Assembly: GCA_003008705.1 (NCBI GenBank)
Contig: PDUO01000023.1
Span: 721,312-785,311, forward strand
Length of the DNA: 64,000 nucleotides
From: Pezicula radicicola
Taxonomy: Eukaryota; Ascomycota; Leotiomycetes; Helotiales; Dermateaceae
Direction: 5' to 3'
In this document: positions 1 to 8,171 of the stretch, piece after piece
How positions within the stretch are numbered: the stretch's first letter is position 1
How the letters are laid out: every line of letters starts with the position of its first letter
Program-made: the position numbers and the translations under genes
The notes under the pieces: generated by a model
The model's input: the letters and a program-made list of their open reading frames with translations, nothing else
Databases searched by the model: none
What the model was told of the DNA's origin: nothing

Positions 1-1269
1 ACTACTCTTAAAATAGGACCAGAGACCACCTTAAATGAATTGCAAAGTTGCGATAAGGTCTCCAGATGCGTGAAAACAGTGGCAAAGTACAAGGTTCTTG
101 CCATCTCCCTTGCTTGATCACCAATCAGGCTTTCGGCAGCTATCGTGATGGAAACAGAGTCTATTCAGACGCTCTCTGCGAGTTTATTGTGCGCAATTGG
201 GGTAGCTTTCATCCATGAGCATATTATCATGTGGTTCTTACTCCTTTATTTTCGCAGATGTCACATCATGTCAAGTTTGTGCCATGTCTCTGTTTTGTCA
301 TATCTAATTGTTAGCCCTGCCCTGCCACACCTAACCTCATTTTTCATCGGCATTGTTTCGAGGCCGCCACTGCGATTTCCCTCTTGCTGAACCTTCTCAA
401 AACATCACTCTGGGCATTAGAGGGGGTAAACAAATGTGCTTCAGCACCGTCGATTTGCTAGGCAGTGAGTGCACTCGTCGAATGTGTACATGCTATGTCC
501 AACTGGAAACATAAAAACAGCCGCGACACATAATAGTCTCGCCCTAAATCCCGATGCTCCTACCTCTCTTCTCACAATTATTCTCCTTAAGTGTGGCAGC
601 TTCATAGTATGGGGATTTTCAAATGCTCTGAAGGTAGTAACACTGAATGCCTGTGTTTCTACCGAAGGTCATCCACTTCAAAGAGATGGTGACATTCCAG
701 AAGCTACTATTGGCCATAGATCCACTGAGTCATGGAAGCTACTTCGATCATAATTTCAAATCAGCTTGACTTTCGCTCATTGTTCGGCAAGTTACGAGCG
801 TATCTCATGGCTGTGGTATGCGGCTCATCTGGACTAGGTATGACATCACTACACCATAAGAACTTTGTTGAGTAATTCAAATGCTGGTTTTCCTATTCAT
901 ATCAATTCTAACATTGTTTAGATCAAAGACGTCTGATTCTTTATTCCTAACATAAAGAAGTGCTATGAATACCTTTATTAAAGTAAATTAGATGTTGATT
1001 GCCCCTTCATGTCATTCTAATAACATTGTTTAAATCAAAGACCATTGAACGTTGCTTCTTTAACATGGAGGAAATTTGATGAATCGTCTTTCTTCGACTC
1101 AGGGAGACAATGACCCTTGTGCCAGTTATCAATAATGGAAAACAGTGTTTTAAATACAACCCTCCTTCCTCGGAATCCGGAAACCTCCAAATCACACAAT
1201 ATCAACATCTACTCTCATATCAAGTTTACCTCTATAGACATTTAATTCGACCTACACTAACGCAAGAAC
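1..1269. other. Left-edge intergenic DNA
   Basis: I see no credible gene here. Short open frames lack family resemblance and splice logic. The only structure noticed is an imperfect direct repeat of about 35 bp (896-930 and 1006-1042). The stretch directly before 1270 should hold the promoter and leader of the first amidoligase gene. Confidence 0.5.
896..1042. repeat. Imperfect direct repeat, two copies of ~35 bp
   Basis: Copies at 896-930 and 1006-1042 share a TTCAT start, an ACATTGTTT core and an ATCAAAGAC end, with a few indels. Their downstream flanks also look weakly alike (both contain CTTTA/TAACAT-type sequence). They lie 230-370 bp upstream of the first amidoligase start, so a regulatory role is possible but is only inference. 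Confidence 0.55.
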
Positions 1270-2925
1270 ATGGCCACCGCACTAACTTTCGGTGTGGAGT
1301 TCGAGTTCTCCTTAGGGCTGATCAAAAAGTGTTACCTTCCCGATGTTCCGGCTTCGGAAACGCGAATCATGTCTATCGACCCTAGCGAAGCTGACAAGCG
1401 CCAGCAAAGCACTTTTACTCTTCTTGGATATCCAAGCCCAGCAGATGAAACCGTTAAGTTAGAAACCGTTCAAGCTCATATCACGCAAACACTTCACACC
1501 GCCGGTTTCCCAGTTAACCTTGATCATCCCCATTATGAAAGTGCTAATGTCTGGAGCATCAAGTCAGATCCTTCCATTCAGGAGCCAAGACACTGGCCAG
1601 GATGGGAGAAGTATGTGTGGCATTCAATTGAAATAACAAGCCCCGCATACTTCTATGGTGTTAATGCTATTGAACATATCACAACTTTTTTGCATCTGCT
1701 GAAGAGTACATATCTAGTCCAAGTCGGAGCATCAACTGGCCTACATGTACACGTCGGTAACGGGAGTAGGGCACCCTTCAGCTCTAACACAACCCTCATC
1801 CGCTATCTACACGCTTTCCTTTTCGCTTTCACTCCCCAGCTCGAAACACTTCACGATCCGATAAGACAACAAAACCAGTACTGCCAGTCAATGCGTCTCG
1901 ATTCAAACTTTACGAGAAGACATCAAAACGCCACAGCACATTCTCCAACAGCAAATGAAGGTGTGGTTTTCTTCCTTAGTAAGTGTCAATCACTCCGTCA
2001 TGTCCTTGAAGCAGGCTCAGTTTTCCTTCCCAAATATGGAGCTTACAACTTCTATAACATATACAGAAGCATCCGCTTTCGTGAAGATTTTGATGAAATG
2101 CAAGAAATGCAGGAAACGCTCGAGTTTAGACAACATGCTGGATCTCTTGACAAAGACGAGGTCACGAACTGGATCCGTGTTTGTGTCGGAATCGTAGACT
2201 ACACAAGGAGATCACTGGTAGATCCTATCAACTTCGCTAGCTTGCTTGATGTAGTTGTCCAGGAGAATTATAGAAGAAGACCATTGGCAGAACAAGGGTT
2301 CACCGTTATCCAACTCCTTCGCCATATCGGACAACCCCGAGCAGCGGAATATTACCAGAACAGACTTTATCCACTTCAATCTGCACGAGATGAGTATGGA
2401 ACGCCGAGCATCACATCTTTAGACGAGTCAGAAGACCATGAGGATGAGGAGATGGAGAGCACGATGACAAAAAGACGAGCTATCGTCGATCAAGGTGGCA
2501 TGCATCCCGTTTCGGTCGAAGCTGTGACTAACCTGGCTACGCTCTTACACTTTCGAGACACACGAAGAGCTAGAGAAGAAAATGATGAGCGTGAGGAGAA
2601 CGCTCACTTATCCTCGACGAGATCTCTTACTTCGCCTGCCGAAGTTGAGATGATTGAGAACTCTAACCAATACCCAAGGCGTCAGAGACCCACGGAAGCT
2701 ACACAAGCCATGGAAGAACTTAACCCTCGATTCACAGAGCTAAGTCCTTACTCCACGGAAGATACATCACAATCGACTCGCTTGCCAGGTAGTTTACTGT
2801 TGCGCTTGCGCTATGCTCCTTCATCGGCTAGTCCACCAAAGGTTAAGAAAGTCGAGGATGATGAGCGAAATGGAGGTAAGTCTGACTCAGGGTCGGAAAC
2901 ATCACTGGTTGATATCCTTTTCTAA
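1270..2925 (+). CDS. Amidoligase-family protein (putative COOH-NH2 ligase)
   Basis: A single-exon 551-residue protein of the fungal Amidoligase_2 type, related to the glutamine-synthetase-like COOH-NH2 ligases. Three family landmarks are visible: an N-terminal GVEFEF strand (residues about 8-13) carrying metal-binding glutamates, a LHVHVG strand with paired histidines (H159, H161), and an EFRQHAG motif (E285, R287, H289) followed by a VCVGIV helix. Family knowledge predicts ATP-dependent formation of an amide bond between a carboxylate and an amine; the substrate is unknown. The last ~170 residues are charged and low-complexity, probably disordered. The ATG at 1270 comes just before the GVEFEF strand, which supports this start. 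No signal peptide or membrane segment is evident. The next gene downstream is a divergent paralogue on the same strand. The family call is firm; any biological role is inference. Confidence 0.85.
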   Translation: MATALTFGVEFEFSLGLIKKCYLPDVPASETRIMSIDPSEADKRQQSTFTLLGYPSPADETVKLETVQAHITQTLHTAGFPVNLDHPHYESANVWSIKSDPSIQEPRHWPGWEKYVWHSIEITSPAYFYGVNAIEHITTFLHLLKSTYLVQVGASTGLHVHVGNGSRAPFSSNTTLIRYLHAFLFAFTPQLETLHDPIRQQNQYCQSMRLDSNFTRRHQNATAHSPTANEGVVFFLSKCQSLRHVLEAGSVFLPKYGAYNFYNIYRSIRFREDFDEMQEMQETLEFRQHAGSLDKDEVTNWIRVCVGIVDYTRRSLVDPINFASLLDVVVQENYRRRPLAEQGFTVIQLLRHIGQPRAAEYYQNRLYPLQSARDEYGTPSITSLDESEDHEDEEMESTMTKRRAIVDQGGMHPVSVEAVTNLATLLHFRDTRRAREENDEREENAHLSSTRSLTSPAEVEMIENSNQYPRRQRPTEATQAMEELNPRFTELSPYSTEDTSQSTRLPGSLLLRLRYAPSSASPPKVKKVEDDERNGGKSDSGSETSLVDILF

Positions 2926-3574
2926 GTACTTCCTTTCATTTTTAGTAAGGTGCGGGTTTTTCCCCCTCTTCTTGTTATTTTTCCGGGAGGTAAGTATCCA
3001 AAAAACGTTTCTTAGTGTTTTTAGTAATTTAATAGTCAGTGTTCTATTTTTTGCCTTGTTCTTAATTCGTATGCCTACCTTCTTATGCTCAAGTCTTTTT
3101 ACTTAACTTCACGTGATCTAATGCCACTATGTTTCGCCCTTTTATACATAAAACCTAGTGGATTCAATGATATCGTATCTAAACTATTATGTATGAGCTC
3201 TACTATTGTTACAGTCCCATTCGAATATTGATTGTTTGGTCATTTATGGTCATGTGATATTTCCACATGAGATAGGCGACCTTTCCCACTTCTTACAACT
3301 ATCTTTAGGAGGAATCAATACATCTGATCGTTTTAAATGAGTGATAATTGATATATGTGTTACGGTGCACATGATATTTACTTACTTCAAACTTAACTAA
3401 CTTGCTTTGTCTTATTTGCTATTTTCCATTAGTCTACTTACAGCCGAGTCACCAATCCCACCTCACTCCATCTCACAACGCCCTCTATCAACAAGATTCA
3501 ATATCTCTAGTCTAGCCTAACAAGACCACCCAGTCAAAAAATCCCTTTTCTTTATCCATTCATACCCATAACCA
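2926..3574. other. Intergenic spacer between the amidoligase genes
   Basis: T-rich sequence follows the first amidoligase stop, presumably the 3' UTR, and then pyrimidine-rich promoter-like sequence. I see no further gene in it. Confidence 0.45.
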
Positions 3575-3742
3575 ATGGATGTTGCAAGAATCAAAGATGA
3601 GCCGTTTCCGGCCATTAGACTCGACAATTATGAAAGAGCATCAAAGAAAATCCGTACTTCTTTCGAACAGGATCAAAGCACTCGTCTAAGACCTATAAAT
3701 ATCCTTCGAATTATCTGTTGCTTGTCTTGTTTCACTTTATGA
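3575..3742 (+). CDS. Short upstream ORF or possible 5' exon
   Basis: An ATG-initiated 55-codon frame begins MDVARIKDEPF and ends at TGA 3740-3742, about 135 bp before the chosen start of the second amidoligase. The first two thirds are charged and protein-like; the end is hydrophobic and cysteine-rich and looks non-coding. It could be a 5' exon, an uORF in the leader, or chance. I found no convincing GT donor that joins it to the amidoligase frame. Confidence 0.2.
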   Translation: MDVARIKDEPFPAIRLDNYERASKKIRTSFEQDQSTRLRPINILRIICCLSCFTL

Positions 3743-3877
3743 TCTTTTGCAAGCTGAGAGTGATTTTGGACCCTTTTGCAACTCGGTTATTCGTGCTCCC
3801 TTCGCTTATTTAACGTCGAATTCTGAGCGACTATCTTGTTTGAATCTTTTTGGGTGTCTTTGGACGATATTGACAGT

Positions 3878-6805
3878 ATGGCAGACATGCCGACGACGGA
3901 GGCTGCGGATTCTACTGATTCTACTCTCAAGTTTGAGAAGACAGACTTGACATACGGAGTAGAAATCGAAGCAGTATTTGCCTTCCATGTAGATCAACTA
4001 AACCCGTATCTCAGCAAAGGAGACTACACAGTCCGGATCTTAAAGCAAGAAACAAGAAAAAAACTCACAAAATTCCAGCCCATAAACAAAAATCAAGCTC
4101 TGCGTCTCTATAACAGTCGAGGTGTCTACAAGAGAGGTCAAGCAGATCTCATTCCTTACAATGATGAACCCTTGAAGATAGTTCAAGAGAAACTGAAAGC
4201 AGTTCGTCCTAATATCAAATGTATACCTACGATGGGAGAAACGGCCAAGGAAGAAAACACAGTTGATAAATACAACGAATGGGTAATAACAAAAGACCAC
4301 TCAGTAACCGGTATACCCACGACCAAAATCCCCGACTACCTCCCTCACATCAGCACAACCCAAGTAGCCCAAAACTGGGATACCTACGGCATAGAACTAA
4401 TATCCCGAGTCCTCCATTCCAACAACGAATCCCACAAACAAGAAATTACCTCCATAATCAATGCCCTAAAACAAACAGAAAGTCCCTCGACAAAAACAGG
4501 AGCTTTCATCACAGATCATTGCGCTTTACACGTCCATGTTCAAATCGATAAATACGATGAAAGATTCCTAGCCACTCTAGCAGCTATCCTCCTAATCTAC
4601 GAAGAAGAAATCTCAAGACTTCATCCACCACATCGTAGACCAGGCCATCCATCTACAAACGGCATAATAGAATCAAATCGACTCCGACTCTTCCTCTCCC
4701 CCCTAGCAACCGAAACCGAAACAACTTCTCTCCCCTGCAAAACCCTAGATCTCAAACTACGAAGCGAAAATCGACCTGCTTGTAAAATCCAAAACATAAT
4801 CTCTAATCTCTCACGAATCATCGACCGAGAAGGAAAAAAAGGTCTTATTGAATATATGAATTTTCCGAAGAATAGACATGGTGATCCTATTCGTGATCGA
4901 GTTGTTAATTTCGTTACTATAGATCGTCCTGATTTTAATAATCAGAAGACGCCTAAGACTATTGAGTTTAGACAACATGTTGGTACTTTGTGTCCTGAGG
5001 GGATTGGGAGGTGGATTGATTTTTGTGTGGGGATTGTTAGGCTTGCGGAGTTTTGGTGGAGGGTTCCTGAGGCTTTTCCTGTGGGGAGTTGGGGGGATGA
5101 GAGGATTGGGGATGGGGATGGGGATGGGGTTGGTTGGAGGAGGAACAGGATTTGTGTTTTTGATTTGTTTAGGGGGATGGGTGCTGGTGGTGAGGCTATT
5201 AGGTTTTGGGAGGATAGGGTTGCTGGGTTTGAGTTGGAGGGTGAGGGGAAGGTAGGGGATGGAGATGGAGATGATATTCTTGGTGGTGGTGGTGATGATG
5301 ATAGTAATGATGATCATCACCATTCTGATGGAAATTCACTAAAGGGAGGAACCAGTGGAATGAAAGATGGTCATGGTGGGGGTACAGATGACAGTAAAAA
5401 TGGGTTTGAAGGACAACAATCAGCACCACACATTCCGACAACTTCAATAACTAATAGCAATAATAAACGACAAAACTCAAATACATCGCCATCACGTCCC
5501 CCCAAGAAACCCAAAACAGGAACCAATACATCACCGCCAAGATCTCCTTCCAAGAAGGTTAAAACATCACCCAAAACATCACCACCATCCCCAACCACGC
5601 GAGCAAAACAACAAGAAATAACCACCATCCAAACGCGCCTAGGATCTCTAAACACCCGTTTCATAATCTCCAAGAAAAACATATACAAATTCGAATCCGA
5701 TACCTGGGATGTCCTAGTTCAACGACTCCAAGAACTAGGAAATACAGACTGGGACAATGCACGAAAACCCGCTGGTCCACTACGAGATCCACATTCACCA
5801 ACACTAAGTATTCTAGGCGGAGAACTATTTGAAGTAAATCAGAGATTAGAACTGTTAAATCGTACTTCAGCGAGTATTAGTTTTGGTAATGGGGGCAATG
5901 TGATGGAATGTACGAGATTAGAAATACAGGTTTTGGAAAAGAGAAAGAGGGAATTGGAATGGGCAACTACTACACCACAAAAAAACACACCAACATCAAA
6001 CAATATACCAAATCTAACACCACAACAATTAAATACCCTCCTATCAACATCAACTACAGATACAATCCTCATTCCCACATCCCGTGATATAGTAAGATCA
6101 GTCCAAGACCTAACAGCCGCAATACAAATCCCACAGCCAGGCCAACCCTTACCAACAAATAACGCAAACCCAGGACCACAACCAGGTGATACCTATAGCG
6201 TCGCCCAAGGAAATGCGCTCTGTACAGAACACATGACATACGGACAAAGCGGGTACATCTACGTAACAAATTTCAACCCCAATTCCTGGATAGTAAACTG
6301 GGGACACAGTCAACTAATCTACAATAACCAACTCCGAAGTAACGTCTGCGGAGCCTACGCACTCTACAACTCCCTAACAGCCCAATATCCCACAACCCTA
6401 ACCAACCCCTCCATAACCCCCTCAGTCTTCGTCGCAGCATTAGATACCGCACGACTCTCAATTCTAACATCCATCCCAAACAACACACAAGATAGATTGG
6501 GAAGATATAGACGTACAGGAAATGCAGGAGGAAATACGATAGAAGGAGGAGATCATAGTAGTGACGAAATGGCTATGGCTTTGAATGCAGTTATGGGAAA
6601 TGGATATCAATTGATCGTTTGGGATCAAGTTAGTTTGGCTTTGTTTCCTAGGGAGAGGGCTCATAGGGTTGCTGGTGGTGGTGTGGTGGGTATGTTGGGT
6701 AGGGGGAATAATGTTTATGTTACTTTGCAGGGGTATGATGCTACGGAACGGGGGACGATTAGGAGGGGTGGGAGTGGGCATTGGAGTGGGATGCGGAGGA
6801 GGTAG
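3878..6805 (+). CDS. Amidoligase fused to a C-terminal Cys/His peptidase-like domain
   Basis: A single-exon 975-residue protein. The ATG at 3878 (MADMPTTEAAD) is chosen because the frame extends upstream only from a non-ATG codon. The N-terminal ~400 residues form an amidoligase domain: GVEIEA (27-32), LHVHVQ (H218, H220) and IEFRQHVG (E363, R365, H367), followed by a CVGIV helix as in the upstream paralogue. Next come Gly/Asp-rich, His-rich and Lys/Pro/Ser-rich linkers (about 410-600), then a region of mixed composition. The last ~150 residues look like an independent domain with NVCGAYALYNSL (C824) and a terminal GSGHWSGM (H968). This Cys-early, His-late order with aromatic neighbours resembles papain-like/OTU-type cysteine peptidases. 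The ligase assignment is solid; the peptidase assignment rests on motif order only. Third-position base usage flips strand skew several times along this frame. Confidence 0.8.
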   Translation: MADMPTTEAADSTDSTLKFEKTDLTYGVEIEAVFAFHVDQLNPYLSKGDYTVRILKQETRKKLTKFQPINKNQALRLYNSRGVYKRGQADLIPYNDEPLKIVQEKLKAVRPNIKCIPTMGETAKEENTVDKYNEWVITKDHSVTGIPTTKIPDYLPHISTTQVAQNWDTYGIELISRVLHSNNESHKQEITSIINALKQTESPSTKTGAFITDHCALHVHVQIDKYDERFLATLAAILLIYEEEISRLHPPHRRPGHPSTNGIIESNRLRLFLSPLATETETTSLPCKTLDLKLRSENRPACKIQNIISNLSRIIDREGKKGLIEYMNFPKNRHGDPIRDRVVNFVTIDRPDFNNQKTPKTIEFRQHVGTLCPEGIGRWIDFCVGIVRLAEFWWRVPEAFPVGSWGDERIGDGDGDGVGWRRNRICVFDLFRGMGAGGEAIRFWEDRVAGFELEGEGKVGDGDGDDILGGGGDDDSNDDHHHSDGNSLKGGTSGMKDGHGGGTDDSKNGFEGQQSAPHIPTTSITNSNNKRQNSNTSPSRPPKKPKTGTNTSPPRSPSKKVKTSPKTSPPSPTTRAKQQEITTIQTRLGSLNTRFIISKKNIYKFESDTWDVLVQRLQELGNTDWDNARKPAGPLRDPHSPTLSILGGELFEVNQRLELLNRTSASISFGNGGNVMECTRLEIQVLEKRKRELEWATTTPQKNTPTSNNIPNLTPQQLNTLLSTSTTDTILIPTSRDIVRSVQDLTAAIQIPQPGQPLPTNNANPGPQPGDTYSVAQGNALCTEHMTYGQSGYIYVTNFNPNSWIVNWGHSQLIYNNQLRSNVCGAYALYNSLTAQYPTTLTNPSITPSVFVAALDTARLSILTSIPNNTQDRLGRYRRTGNAGGNTIEGGDHSSDEMAMALNAVMGNGYQLIVWDQVSLALFPRERAHRVAGGGVVGMLGRGNNVYVTLQGYDATERGTIRRGGSGHWSGMRRR

Positions 6806-8171
6806 TGGAGAGGTGAGAGAGGTGAGTCATGGCCTCCTAGGGCAGGGTTTTGGATTATTGATGAATGAGGGGTAATTTTTGACTGCTTTCTTTGGTTTTT
6901 TCTTTTTTTTTCCTTTTCTATTATTTTCTTTTCTTTTCAAGATTTATATAGCACGATGGTAGTATGTTATTATGTTAGTTGGTTTTAGGATAATTGCCTA
7001 TAGTACAGGATTTTACGTCATATAGGGTATACTTTTAGTTAGTTAACAATGTATGAACCCTCAAGCACAATAATAGTGATTTAAGTGAGAGTCTGAATTG
7101 TCCAGGCCTTTATATACAAGAGCTGAGTATTAATGGAGCCTGATTTCCATACAAAATAAGGCATTCCGGATGCGACGGCATTACGCGTAGAGCGCTACAA
7201 TAAGAAAACAGGGTTACTAGAGGCCTGAGCGAAAGGCCCGAAAAAAAGAAAAAGCAATTATGGCCAGATTGAGGATATACTCCGACACGTGACAAAATGG
7301 GCCACAATGGCTGGCACAATGCTTTGGATTGTCCCTTAAAATAATAGTACACTTTTCTCTACTTAGCTTATAGCATCTTAGGTACTCCATAAAATAACGG
7401 AAATTACTCTTTAGTTGCCTCGCTTAATTTATTTACTCCCCTCGCTTAATTTATTAAACTCTAAAAATCCTTCGATTGTTGTCTTCTTTAAGGAGTACCT
7501 CTTATCTTCCCTTAGCATTTCTATGTATTTTGCTCTTCCTTTGGTATGAGTGAGGATGTCTCTTGAATTAGAATCTAGATAACCCCTCGTATTCTTTCAT
7601 GTCGCATTTTGGAAAATCGAGTAATTTAAGCTTACGGTGCAACCTAATCTACGGCAACTCAAGATAATGAAGTAAGTTAAATCAAATACCGAATCAAGAC
7701 AATATCTAAACTAAACTCTTGCCTAATACATATAGGGAAGCTCAATCTCTGCAATCACATGTAAAAGTGTTTAAAAGCACGAAATAGGAATTCGATGTCA
7801 GTATTGTATTTTAGTTACATCAGTCCTCCGAGCAGAAACTAATCCCCGTTTCCTCCCAATCCACTTCCTCTTACTGACTCCCATCCACCACTAGCCACCT
7901 TTCCATTTTAATCCTCGTTTTATACTCCACCAGCTTGTCATAGTAGTCATATGTCGTTTGTATCCTGTATGTCGCTATGCCGCTGAAATGCTATGCTGCT
8001 GAAATACTATGCTGCTGAAATAATATGTCGCTGAAATACTATGTCGCTGAACCGCTATACCGCCGTAGTGTATTGTACCATGTCGTTGGTATTATTCGTG
8101 TCTCCATTACGCTCATATTGCCCTCATCCTCCTACTGTCTGCTCTCAGCGGTTCAGCAGTTGATGAATCTC
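6806..8171. other. Intergenic region with short repeats
   Basis: The stretch between convergent genes holds a polypyrimidine tract (about 6893-6941), two copies of a 16-bp CTCGCTTAATTTATT-type sequence (7418-7433 and 7440-7455) and a 16-bp tandem repeat near 7974. I see no supported gene. Confidence 0.5.
7974..8069. repeat. 16-bp tandem repeat, about six units
   Basis: Units of the form GCTATGCYGCTGAAAT follow one another with exact 16-bp spacing at 7974, 7990, 8006, 8022, 8038 and 8054. The first four are near-identical and the last two decay. The repeat lies about 100 bp past the 3' end of the FHA gene, so in that gene's transcript it would fall in or after the 3' UTR. Confidence 0.85.

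Noticed and set aside
2813..3106. 97-codon plus-strand frame overlapping the end of the first amidoligase
   Set aside because: Overlaps the real gene in another frame, and its non-overlapping part is T-rich 3' UTR-like sequence.
4811..5323. 170-codon antisense frame over the second amidoligase
   Set aside because: It is a shadow created by the low-complexity G/T-rich coding strand; its translation is almost entirely Pro/Thr/Ile/Asn repeats.
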